In this document: positions 1-9,500 of the stretch, in pieces
Layout of the letters: every line of letters starts with the position of its first letter
Position numbering within the stretch: position 1 is the stretch's first letter
From: Austropuccinia psidii
Taxonomy: Eukaryota > Basidiomycota > Pucciniomycetes > Pucciniales > Sphaerophragmiaceae
Direction: 5' to 3'
Assembly (NCBI GenBank): GCA_023105745.1
Contig: JALGQZ010000013.1
Location: 25,805,105 to 25,869,104, forward strand
Length of the DNA: 64,000 nt
The notes under the pieces: generated by a model
The model's database searches: none
Told to the model about the DNA's origin: nothing
The model's input: the letters and a program-made list of their open reading frames with translations, nothing else
Program-made: the position numbers and the translations under genes

Positions 1-726
1 GCTGAACTGGCATTATGAACAGAAGTTGAATCAAAGAAACTTGATGGTATTAAGAACAGAAATCAAAACTTGGCCAAATCAATCAGAATAAAAATCTTGA
101 TGAGTCTTGAGGAATCAATTCAATTCTTGAGGTGAAATCAATTTCAATCAACAATCAATAAATTCAATCAATAATCAACAATAAATCAAATTCAAATCAA
201 ATATCAATAATCTTGAGTAAATCAACAATCAATCAATATTTAATCAATAATCAAGAAATCAATAAATCAGTGTCTTCAAAATGAAATCAAGGTCTTGAGG
301 AATCAATCAATAAATTCAAAATATTCAGAAATCAATTCAAATATCTTTATGAGTCAAAATCAATGTTTGAGGATAAATAAAATATCTTGAGAATTCAAAG
401 TCAATCAATCCAATCCAAATGAAAAGTCCGGAATTGCTGAATCAATAAACCCAATGAATTCCAATGAATAATCCAATCAATTAAACCAATCAATAATTCC
501 TAAATAAGACCTGAATGAGAACACAGAAAAATTGGATTTGATAAAAATAAAATGAAATGAATGAAATGGTAAGCAATCATTAAGAAAGGAGAAAGAATCA
601 ATTTTCATATAAATGAAATGAATGAGATGAAAATTGATGAGAGAGAAAATCATAAGATCATTAAAAAGTCATAATTGATGAATGAGATAAATGATTATAA
701 AAGAATGAAAAGAAAGAATCAATATG

Positions 727-739
727 AGTTAATTAATTT
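727..739 (-). promoter_or_regulatory. Self-primer binding site of copy A2
   Basis: Lies two bases internal to the LTR. Read on the minus strand it is AAATTAATTAACT, complementary for 13 nt to 1104-1116 within the LTR. This mirrors the 14-nt pairing of element A and supports Tf1-like self-priming. Confidence 0.55.
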
Positions 740-741
740 CA

Positions 742-1501
742 TGTCACAGGGGCTCTTTGAAGTGAAGAAGGCCTGGCACTCAGTAAATTGCAACTCACTT
801 ATGGAGGGCTCAAAGATATGGTAAGAAGGAATACACTTGAGAGTGCAAGAGATGAATTACTAAAGTAAGAATATAAGAAAGCAGAAACAAAATAAATAAA
901 AGTAAAGAATAGAAGAGCCAACCACAAACAAGTCCAAGTCCACTGTTTCAACCTGTCAGAATGAAAAGCAAAGGGTTAATAAGGATATGGCCACCCAACT
1001 CATAATGTACAGGCAAAGAGAGAAATGCAAAGACTAACTTAATATCAAATAAACGTAATACCCAAAAATAAGGATAAGAATATTCATAAAATAATAAATA
1101 ACTAAATTAATTAACTGGGGAAAAGTCCTCAGGGGGAGAAAGAGGGGCTGGTATATGTGAGAATCACCAGCCCTGATCCAGAGGAAGAATTTTCATGAGA
1201 GGAGTGAATGATTGAATTGAGTCTGGCCAATACAGGTCCTGTACACCTGTACAGAACCTGTACAAGAGGTGTGGTGTACTTGAGTGATCATACCGTTCAA
1301 TGCTGGTGTATTGAAACTGTATTGGGTGAATCCAACCTGTACAGATGTTGACAGGCTGTAACGAAGTACCAAGCTGTATGCATGTTTCAGCAAGGAAGAT
1401 TGCTAAAACTGAATGCTGATGCAGATAGTGGATCTGCTGATTTGAGGTGTTTGAGTGGGTGTATTGATGAATACCTTTACCCCTGGTGAATGTTTGTTAC
1501 A
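742..1501 (-). repeat. 5' LTR of copy A2
   Basis: 760 bp, TG...CA on the minus strand, homologous throughout to the 767-bp LTRs at 3731-4497 and 13251-14017. It keeps the TGTACA cluster (about 1233-1275), the CTGGGG-type hairpin, the predicted RNA start (1103-1116) and the conserved terminal segment around GGCCTGGCACTCAG. Confidence 0.9.
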
Positions 1502-2067
1502 TGGGCTTGTCATTGGACACTTCTGAAGCTGGTTTGGAGCTGGTACACCCAACTGGGCCTTCTGTCTCCAAAGCTGGAGTCATTTCCAACTCCTTCTTCT
1601 GGTCTATGGATAAAAGACTTTGGTTCTTCAACCAATTCTTTATCTTTTTGACCTTTTCTTTGCAAGGAAATGGGATCCAAGCTCCTAAGAGTTCTATGGT
1701 CTTCTCCTGACCCAGGAGTCTCTTGATGTGTAAGTAGGAGTTAATGGTCCCCTGCCAAAGGCTTGGGCATATTTCCCACTCCTCTTCTTTGCCTTCTCTG
1801 ACCCAATTTTTTATTGGCATTGTTAAATTTCTATTGCTACCACTTGAAAGTGTTTCAGCCCTTAAAATACTATCATTAATTAGTCCAGATTCAGAATCCA
1901 CATCACAGTTTGTGGGTACAGACCTTGGGGAATGGGGCAACTCTGGAATCCTCCATATGTGTCTTTATTGAGGAATATTTGGAATTTCTGGATTTGGTCT
2001 TGCCTCTTCCTTGTCCACATCCATCTGGCTGGGCTGGATAGTTCCTTCCATTTCTGGTATGCACCAT
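1502..2067 (-). pseudogene. Gag relic of another Ty3/gypsy family, cut by A2
   Basis: On the minus strand a reading frame opens at ATG 2067 (MVHTRNGRNYPAQPDG) and, after a frameshift near 1915-1940, continues as a hydrophilic stretch (SGSNRNLTMPIKNWV ... LSIDQKKELEMTPALE) to 1502. I recognise this from memory as the N-terminal region of a gag polyprotein common in rust genomes; no domain motif is diagnostic by itself. The frame is cut exactly at the A2 LTR border, so A2 interrupted it. Neither protease nor RT of this older element is visible. The family assignment is recall-based. Confidence 0.5.
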
Positions 2068-2764
2068 TTTCACATCAATCTTAAGATAAAGGGTGAAAAT
2101 ATAAAGATAAAGCACACAGGTTTTGGTGGTAATTTAGCTTTTTCAGAGTTTAATAAGGTGCCTCTTTTAGAAATTTGCACTTCAATACTGTTTTCAGATT
2201 CTGCTTCTGATGATTCTGGACTGGTAATGTATCTTTTACTGAGTCTGTTAGAAGCTCCACAATATTTAATTACAGACACTAGAGAAAGATAAAAGAAAAA
2301 TTATCTTTTAATCCTTTAAGATATTTTGTAAGATTTTTTATAAATTTTTGTTTTTTGATATTAAAACCAATTATATTTTTTAATTGAAAAAAAGTTAACA
2401 TTCAAGATTTTGAGTCAAAATTCATTCAGAGTAACTCAAAGAATAATTTTATAAGTTCTTGGATGTGAAAAGGCCACATGTAAAAACAGTATAACATTAA
2501 ACCAAATTCCTCAATGAAAAATATTTTAGGACAATTTCAAAGAATAAAAATAATATTAAATTCAAATTGAAAGAAAAAAATTATTAAATTAATACATTAT
2601 AGATCTTACAAATGTATTAATTAATGGTGCAAGGTTCACAAAACAGAGCCAGGCCCCCAAATGTAAGATGTGGTAGGTATGGTGGTATTTTAGAACACAA
2701 AAAATGAAGTCTAGAATATGATTAAAGCCAAGTCTATGGATAAACTCATGGCCAGGCCCGCAAA
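2068..2764. other. No gene seen; short direct repeats
   Basis: AT-rich sequence with no supported coding region. A segment of about 22 bp (GCCAGGCCC, then CAAATGTA) occurs near 2649 and again near 2752, about 105 bp apart, next to the start of the 1375-bp repeat. Confidence 0.5.
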
Positions 2765-3730
2765 TGTAGGATGTGTCTATGAAACTGCTGATAATATTTA
2801 TGATTAATCAACAGTACCATTACTGTTCTTATGAAATATAATAATAGAAAATTACTAGAAACACAATTAAATAAGTAAATAATTAAATAATTATTTCTTT
2901 TATGTGTTATACACTACTAGTGATTATAACAGTAAGCAGTAATTGTCTACAAGAATCAATTAAAAGATGAATTTAATGATAAATACTTATTTTATTAAAA
3001 TGATAATATTTTTTTAATATATAATTATATTTTACAAGGATAATTATAAAGATAATTCTTGAAGAAAACTATTACTAGAGAAAAACTTTAAGAATTATGA
3101 TAAATCACTCACTATTAATCCAATGAACCTTTCAATAGAGAATAGTAGAGAGATTTGATGTCGTATTGTGGATTTAATGGATCAAAATTGATTTTATAAG
3201 AATATTACAACAATATATAGTTAACTTCTATGATTTAAAGTTTTGCTGATTGGTTTCTGAAAGGATAAAACACTTAAGAAAAGTTTTAACTAATACTTAC
3301 TTGTTGGCAATAAAGGTATAATAGAATAATGTGATGATTTGGAAAAAACAGCAAGAGGAGGCCTCTTTTAAGTCTAAGACAGCTCACAGAGGCGTGCCAT
3401 GGAGAAAACTGAAAAACCGGTGAGTGAGAAAACAATAAACGTTTTTAGATTATTGATTGCATCATTTGTTCTCACGTAAGATTGTCATAATTACTTAATT
3501 GAGGATTTTAGGTGCCTACCAACCCACTTATGGTTAAGAATAAAAGGAGTAAAAATTGTAAATATTATTTTAATGCAAAATAATAATTTATTTCTCAAAG
3601 TTATCAATGTTATTTGAAATTTCATCAGATAATGTATTTTCTGTAAATTTTTAAAAATTCTGTGTTTCACATGGAATCATCAAAAATGGACTGTGAGTAA
3701 AACATTTAATTTTACTTATAAATGTATAAC
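2765..3730 (+). repeat. 1375-bp LTR-like repeat, copy 1, left part
   Basis: Homologous to 15994 onward, starting at TGTAGGATG... against TGTAAGATT.... It includes a conserved patch near 3344-3430 (AAAACAGCAAGAGGAGGCC and a downstream CCATGGAGAAAACTG). The copy is interrupted at 3730 by element A and resumes at 14018. Excluding one target duplication, the two parts total 1375 bp, the same length as copy 2. TG...CA ends suggest a solo LTR, but no flanking duplication or internal region was found. Confidence 0.7.
3726..3730. other. Target-site duplication of element A, left (ATAAC)
   Basis: ATAAC directly precedes the 5' LTR and is repeated at 14018-14022 directly after the 3' LTR. Five bases is the usual duplication for Ty3/gypsy integrase. 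Confidence 0.9.
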
Positions 3731-3965
3731 TGTAACAACCATCCATCAGGGGTAAGGGTATTCATTCATACACCCACCCAAACACCTCAAATCAGCAAAT
3801 CCAGTATCTGCATCAGCAGTCAGTTTCAGCAATCTTCATTCTGAAACATGCATACAGTTTGGTACATCAATACAGCCTGTCAATACTTGTACAGGATGGA
3901 TTCACCCTAATACAGTTTCAATACACCAGTATGAAACTGTATGATCACTCCAATACACCACACCT

Positions 3966-3994
3966 CTTGTACAGGTCCTGTACAGCTGTACAAG
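3966..3994 (+). promoter_or_regulatory. TGTACA palindrome cluster in U3
   Basis: Three TGTACA palindromes (3968, 3979, 3987) sit within 29 bp, enclosed by 9-bp arms CTTGTACAG / CTGTACAAG. Further copies lie at 3888 and 4227. The cluster recurs in the 3' LTR and in the A2 LTR (about 1233-1275). It lies about 120-150 bp upstream of the predicted RNA start, so a transcription-factor site is plausible but unproven. Confidence 0.4.
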
Positions 3995-4073
3995 ACCTGT
4001 ATTGGCCAGACTCAATTCAACAATCAATTATTCTCATGAAAATTCTTCTCTGGATCAGGGCTGGTGATTCTCA

Positions 4074-4085
4074 CATATACCAGCC
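4074..4085 (+). promoter_or_regulatory. TATA-like element of the LTR promoter
   Basis: CATATACCAGCC lies about 35-40 bp upstream of the predicted RNA 5' end at 4116. The same motif at matching spacing occurs in element B and, nearly, in the solo LTR (ATATACCAGCC), so it is conserved while neighbouring sequence has drifted. Confidence 0.4.
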
Positions 4086-4115
4086 CCTCTTTCTCCCCCC
4101 TGGGGACTTTTCCCC

Positions 4116-4129
4116 AGTTAATTAATTTA
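4116..4129 (+). promoter_or_regulatory. Predicted RNA 5' end / self-primer (start of R)
   Basis: AGTTAATTAATTTA is the exact reverse complement of 4499-4512, just past the LTR. In Tf1-type elements the first nucleotides of the genomic RNA fold back onto the primer site and are cut to prime reverse transcription. A CTGGGG/CCCCAG hairpin directly precedes it. Confidence 0.6.
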
Positions 4130-4469
4130 GTTGATTTATTATTATCTGAATATTCTTATCCTTATATTTTGGGTATTATATTTATTTAATCTTAAGTTAG
4201 TCTTTGCCTTTTTTCTTGCTTCGCCTGTACAGTATGAGTTGGGTGGCCATATCCTTATTAACCCTTCTCTTTCCATTCTGACAGGTTGAAACAGTGGACT
4301 TGGACTTGTTTGTGGTTGGCTCTTCTATTTCTTATTCTTATTTCTTTTGTTGCTGCTTTTCTTATATTTATTCTTTTAGTAATTCATCTTTAACACTTTC
4401 AAGTGTATCTCATCTTATCTTATCTTTGAGCCCTCCATAAGTGAGTCCCAGTTTACTGAGTGCCAGGCC

Positions 4470-4486
4470 CTCTTCACTTCGAAGAG
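4470..4486 (+). other. U5-end stem-loop
   Basis: CTCTTC-ACTTC-GAAGAG forms a 6-bp stem just inside the LTR 3' end. Element B (CTCTT...AAGAG) and the solo LTR (CTCTT...AAGAG) keep a stem here with different loops. Tf1 needs a U5 inverted-repeat stem next to its primer site; the analogy is inference. Confidence 0.45.
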
Positions 4487-4498
4487 CCCCTGTGACAT

Positions 4499-4512
4499 TA
4501 AATTAATTAACT
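4499..4512 (+). promoter_or_regulatory. Primer binding site (self-priming)
   Basis: TAAATTAATTAACT lies one base after the 5' LTR and is perfectly complementary to 4116-4129. Its A/T-only composition and lack of a tRNA-3'-end-like TGG argue against tRNA priming. Confidence 0.6.
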
Positions 4513-5182
4513 CATATTTGATTCTTTCTTTTCATTCATTTATATTCATTTCCTCTCATTCATCAATTATGACCTTTTCATGATTTTATGATTTTTATGA
4601 TTTCTTATGAATTTCCTCTCTTATCAATTTTCATCTCATTCTTTTCATTCTTATGAAAATTGATTCTTTTCCTTTCTTAATCATTGCTGACCATTTCATC
4701 ACTTCATTTTATTTTTATCAAATCAAATTTTCTCTGTGTTTTTATTCAGGTCTTATTCAGGAGTAATTGATTGGTCATTTAATTGGATTATTCATTGGGA
4801 TTCATTGGTTGATTGGGTTATTGATTCAGGATTTCATTTGGATTATTGACTGACTTTTGAACTCTCAAGATATTGATTGATCCTCAAGAATTGATTTTGA
4901 TTATTGATTTGATTTAACTTATCAAGATATTGAATTGATTTCTGAAGATTTTGAACTGATTGATTGATTCCTCAAGACTTGATTTCATATTGAAGAAACT
5001 TATTGATTGATATTTGATTTGAATTGATTGTTGATTGATTGAATTGATTTGATTGTTGATTGAATTTGATTCCTCAAGATTTGAATTGATTCCTCAAGAT
5101 TCATCAAGATTTTATTGTGATTGATTTGGCCAAATCTGATTATTCTTCTTAATACCATCAAGTTATTTTAATTCTTTTCATA
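4513..5182 (+). other. Low-complexity gag leader
   Basis: About 670 nt between primer site and gag ATG, dominated by TTGATT and ATTGATTGATT runs and several copies of TTGATTCCTCAAGA (about 4950-5110). On the RNA strand it is poor in C and G. The same composition appears upstream of gag in A2 (14-726) and element B (35127-35869). Several upstream ATGs occur (for example around 4580-4600). Confidence 0.6.
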
Positions 5183-6544
5183 ATGCCAGTTCAGCATAGC
5201 CCCCCAGCCAAGAATACTAGATCCCAGAAAATTCCAGCTGTTCTCACTCCTACAGCAAGGGCTCCTCTTGACTGCACACCATCAGTTCATCAACTGAGTG
5301 CAAACTTGGACAGAGGACCACCAATGGAAGGAGCAGCACCCTCAAGAAGAGGTGGAATGAAATCTAGAAGATCAAGATCCTTTTCTGGACTTTTGGGTGG
5401 CTACCCTGGCATGTCTGAAGGTGCAAGAGCAAGATTAGGGGAAGTTGAAGATGAAGAGGGGGAAGAGTCTGTGGAAGAGGATGATTCTGGGGAAACTGAA
5501 GTGGCAGATGCCTTGGCAAATGCTCCAGAGGTGCCTCAGGGTTCTAATCTAGCCCTTTCTAGTCAACCTCCTGTCTCTCAAACTGATCCAAGTCTCCTCA
5601 AGATGATGGAGCAGATGACTCAATTCATGGGACAACTCACTCAAGCAGTTGCCCCCAGGGACAATTCCAAAGCCCCTGCTTTCAAGACTCCATCCATGAA
5701 GGCACCTGATTCTTTTGATGGTACTCAAGCTCATAAGTTGAGAGGATTTATCCAATCCTGTCAACTAATTTTCCATAATGATCCAGCAAACTTCTTCTCT
5801 GACAGGAAGAAGGTTTTGTACTCAACTTCTTTTCTCACTGGTAGAGCTGGCAAATGGATTGAACCTTACCTCTCAAATATTTCCAATGAAGACCCTTCCT
5901 ACCTCCTCAATAATTGGCCATTGTTTGAATCTCAGTTATTCACTCTGTTTGGTGACCCCAATGAAGTCAGGAAAGCTGAACAAGAGTTGGACAATTTGAG
6001 GATGAAGGAAAGTGGTCATGTTTCCTTGTACATAGCAGATTTCAGAAGCTTAATGTCAAGAATTGGAGATTGGGGGGAAAGAGCTTATATCCATGTTTAC
6101 AGAAGAGGATTGGCATCAAGATTATTGGATCAGTTGGCTTCTCACCCTGGAACTTTTGATACTCTTCAAGAACTTATGGATGTCACTCTAGAATTAGACA
6201 CAAGATATCATGAGAGGCAAAAGGAAAAGGGTGGCAATCAAGAAAAGAAGCCTCCAGTCATTGGATCCAATCAGTCTAGGCCTCCTCAAAACTCATCTTC
6301 AAAGAGGCCTCACCAGAAGAAGAACAAGAAGGGCAAGCAATTCCAATCTTCAAAGGACAAGCCCCATGCTTCTCTCCTCAATAAGGACAATAAACTAATC
6401 GGTTCCGAAAAGGAGAGGAGGATTAAAGAGGGGTTGTGTACTTATTGTGGTGGAAAGCACCCAATTGAAAAATGCTTCAAGAGACCTCAGAACAAGCCTG
6501 GGTCATCATCAAGAGGCTTCCCTAGCAAGCAGGGAAAAGCCTGA
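5183..6544 (+). CDS. gag: Gag polyprotein of element A
   Basis: 453 aa from the first ATG after the leader to TGA. The N-terminal third is low-complexity and acidic (EDEEGEESVEEDD around residues 93-103). Residues about 165-345 resemble the Ty3/gypsy capsid domain (retrotrans_gag), including FDGTQAHKLRGFIQSCQLIF, WPLFESQLFTLFGDP and RIGDWGERAYIHVYRRGL. A lysine-rich linker follows. Near the C terminus is a zinc knuckle with Cys419, Cys422, His426 and Cys431, that is C-x2-C-x3-H-x4-C, one residue shorter before His than the classic CCHC. It should form the cytoplasmic particle that packages element RNA. Pol follows in the -1 frame through a slippery heptamer six codons-equivalent before the end. 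No internal stops or frameshifts. Confidence 0.95.
   Translation: MPVQHSPPAKNTRSQKIPAVLTPTARAPLDCTPSVHQLSANLDRGPPMEGAAPSRRGGMKSRRSRSFSGLLGGYPGMSEGARARLGEVEDEEGEESVEEDDSGETEVADALANAPEVPQGSNLALSSQPPVSQTDPSLLKMMEQMTQFMGQLTQAVAPRDNSKAPAFKTPSMKAPDSFDGTQAHKLRGFIQSCQLIFHNDPANFFSDRKKVLYSTSFLTGRAGKWIEPYLSNISNEDPSYLLNNWPLFESQLFTLFGDPNEVRKAEQELDNLRMKESGHVSLYIADFRSLMSRIGDWGERAYIHVYRRGLASRLLDQLASHPGTFDTLQELMDVTLELDTRYHERQKEKGGNQEKKPPVIGSNQSRPPQNSSSKRPHQKKNKKGKQFQSSKDKPHASLLNKDNKLIGSEKERRIKEGLCTYCGGKHPIEKCFKRPQNKPGSSSRGFPSKQGKA
6532..6538 (+). promoter_or_regulatory. -1 ribosomal frameshift slippery site GGGAAAA
   Basis: In the gag frame the codons read CAG GGA AAA GCC TGA, so G-GGA-AAA has the canonical X-XXY-YYZ phasing. 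A one-base slip enters the pol frame, which is open from 6526 (stop at 6523-6525) and has no ATG at its start. Element B keeps GGGAAAAGCCTGA at its gag end (plus-strand TCAGGCTTTTCCC near 33790). Confidence 0.7.
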
Positions 6545-9500
6545 GTGGGAATCATGATGTGTTCAATGGTTCTCACTTATTTCCTTCAAGAGCACAATTG
6601 TGCACTCTGAATACTAGTGGCAAGAAATCTTTAAAATTTCTTATTTTTTCTTCTGTCTCTGATATTTTTTATAGTATTCTCATTGATTCTGGTGCTACAA
6701 ACTCTTTTATTGCAAAGAATTTTGTTCTCAAGTACTCATTGACTCTGTCAGAGCTCCCTGAAAAGATTCCTCTTTTCATTTTGGATTCTAATGAATCCCC
6801 TGCCTTGTTCATCACCCATTATACCAAGTGGGTAGTTGACTTGCCTTCCTTCCCAAGCTTTGAATGGGATTTCTTTATCATAGATTCACCCAAAGGAGAA
6901 GACCTGATATTGGGCTATGATTTTCTTTACCATTTCAATCCCATTATTGATTGGAAAAATGGATTGATCACCTATGATTCTAATCATAAGGATTCTAGTG
7001 GTATTATTCCTTCTACTAGTAATGACTTAGCCACTGCTGTCAACAGTGTTGCTCTGGCTGGTGAACTTAAGACACCTTCCATCCCTTCTTCTGTCCATAT
7101 CCCTTCCATAATTCCCTCTCAGTCATTACTCCCATCAAGAGATGAAGTCTTCAAAGAGATAAAGGATGTTGGAGAAGATGTTGCCATATCTTCACTTCAT
7201 CTCTTCCAAGGGGATATGGACCTTCCTCCCTTATCTTTTCATGCATCCCTGGAGGAGCAGTGGGATGAGGAGGAAGAGCCAGAAGAAATTGAAACTGTGT
7301 TGAAGGTTGTTCCTCCTGCTTATCACCAATATTTGGATGTATTCTCCAAGGTGAAAGCAGAGAAACTTCCTCCACACCGCGCCTGTGATCACCATATCGA
7401 ATTGGAGGGTCTTCTACCTCCAATTGGTGTTATCTACTCATTATCAAATCAAGAGTCAGAAACACTGCGGGCCTACATTTCAGAGAATGTAGAGAAAGGT
7501 TTCATTAGACCAAGCTCCTCTTCAACAGGAGCACCTGTCCTTTTTGTCAAGAAAAAGGATGGAGGTCTTCGTTTGTGTGTTGACTACCGCAAACTCAATG
7601 CTGTCACTAGGAAGAACAGATACCCTGTTCCTCCTATGAACCAGCTTCTTACCGTATTCAACGGTTCCACTATCTTCTCCAAGATAGATTTGCGTGGTGC
7701 ATATAACCTTCTGAGAATCAAAGAGGGGGATGAGCACTTAACTGCATTTAGAACCAAATATGGCAGTTATGAGTATTTGGTCATGCCATTTGGTTTGACC
7801 AATGCTCCTGCTTCTTTCCAAAATCTAGTAAATGATATCTTTGCAGATTTTTTGGATGTGTTCGTTGTGGTTTATTTAGATGATATCATGGTCTTTTCCA
7901 GTTCTGAGGAGGAACATGTCAAACATGTGGCCTCTGTCCTCCAAAGACTGAGGGACAATAATTTGTTTGCCAAAGCCTCCAAGTGTGTATTCCATGCCTC
8001 AAGTGTGGAATACTTGGGCTATGTTGTTTCAAGTGATGGCCTCAAGATGGACTCTTCAAAAGTTCAGCAAATACTCAATTGGCCTCAGCCCAAAAACATC
8101 AAGGCTCTTCAATCTTTTCTTGGCTTTGCCAATTTTTATCATCGCTTCATTAAAAATTATTCCAAAAAAATCACTTCTCTCACTTCCCTCCTTAAAAAAG
8201 ATTCTCCCTTCATCTTCAATGAGGAAGCTCTTAGTCAGTTTCAAGCACTCAAAGAAGCTTTCACCTCTGCTCCTATCTTATCTCATTTTAATCCTGCTCT
8301 ACCTACTATAGTAGAGACTGATGCTTCTGATTATGCATTGGGCGCCGTACTGAGTCAGGTGAATGATTCAGGAAAGCATCCCATTGCATTTGATAGTCGC
8401 AAGCTCTTACCAGCTGAACTCAACTATGAAATTCATGACAAGGAACTCCTTGGCATAGTTTGGGCTCTCAAGCGCTGGAGAGCATTTCTTCTTTCTCTTT
8501 CCAATTCTTTTGAGGTCTTGACAGACCACTCTTCCTTGCAGTATTTCATGTCTTCCAAAGTTCTTACTCGTCGTCAGGCCCGTTGGGCTGAGTTTCTCTC
8601 TGAGTTTCATTTCACTATCACTTACCGCCCAGGCAGGCTGGCCACTTTACCAGATGCCTTGTCACGTCGGGACGACGTGTACCCAGAGAGGGGGGTGGAC
8701 TTCATCATCAAGAATCCTCAAAATCTTCATCAAGTTCTTAAGCAAGATGGAATTCAAGAGTCAAGATTCTTCTCAATCAAAGTGGAAATTTTCTCAGATT
8801 TAGTTGACAAGATTCAAAAAGAAGTATGGCAAGACAAAGACTATAAAGAAATACTCAAGCAACTAGCAAGAGGTGAATCAGTTCCAGATTATTCTCTTGA
8901 ACCTCAAGCCAAGTTATTATTATTCAAAGATAGAGTGGTAATCCCAAGCAATGAAGAACTTCAACTCAATATTCTTCAAAAGCGTCATGACTCACCATTA
9001 GCTGGCCATCCTGGCCAGGAGAAAACCCTCAAGCTCATCAAGAGGGATTTTTATTGGGCTGGCATGAATCAATTCATCAAGGACTATGTGTCCTCATGTC
9101 AGCAATTTTCAAGAAACAAGAACATCCATCACAAGAAGTTTGGATTACTCAAGCCTCTTTCAATTCCATCTGGTCCTTGGAATTCCTTATCAATGGACTT
9201 TATCACTCAATTGCCACTGTCCAACAACTTTGATTCAATTTTAGTAGTTGTGGACAGATTCTCAAAAATGGCAATCTTCATTCCAACTTATGGCACAATC
9301 ACTGCTCTGGATTTAGCTCAAATATTCATTAGCCATGTATTTTCCAAGCATGGACTCCCAGTCAGTATTGTCAGTGATAGAGGATCCTTATTTGTTTCAT
9401 CATTCTGGACTCAATTGTGTCAGCAGCTCAAGATATCAAGAGATCTTTCAACTGCTTTTCACCCTGAAACAGATGGACAGACAAAGAGGGTAAATCAGAT

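Larger units (their letters stand above)
1..1501 (-). mobile_element. Ty3/gypsy element copy A2, 5' part only (runs off left edge)
   Basis: This is the reverse complement of the left part of element A (3731-5190): the first gag codons (ATG at 13-11), an A/T-rich leader (14-741) and a complete 5' LTR (742-1501). The rest of the element lies beyond position 1. The LTR right border (TGTTACA at 1495-1501) abuts sequence continuing an older gag relic, so A2 inserted into that relic. The LTR differs from that of element A by scattered substitutions and small indels (760 versus 767 bp), so A2 is a family member rather than a recent duplicate. The far LTR and target duplication cannot be seen. Confidence 0.9.
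3731..4497 (+). repeat. 5' LTR of element A
   Basis: 767 bp, TGTAACAACC...CCTGTGACA. From the self-primer logic, U3 is about 3731-4115 and R begins about 4116. It contains a TGTACA cluster in U3, a CATATACCAGCC motif (4074-4085) conserved in element B and the solo LTR, and a CTGGGG...CCCCAG hairpin (about 4100-4117). The U5 end has a stem-loop. The 88-codon frame inside it is LTR sequence, not a gene. Confidence 0.96.

Noticed and set aside
1486..1971. Plus-strand frames at 1486-1710 and 1744-1971
   Set aside because: Shadows of the minus-strand gag relic.
2640..2790. Copia primer site (CAGAGCC next to CAAATGTAAGATG)
   Set aside because: Only a partial match to the usual TATCAGAGCC, with no LTR end recognised in front of it.
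3859..4125. 88-codon frame, repeated identically at 13379-13645
   Set aside because: It lies wholly inside the LTRs. Identity reflects LTR duplication, and the frame spans the predicted promoter and RNA start.
4498..4515. tRNA-primed primer binding site
   Set aside because: No TGG start or match to a tRNA 3' end. The A/T-only 14-mer matches the LTR instead.
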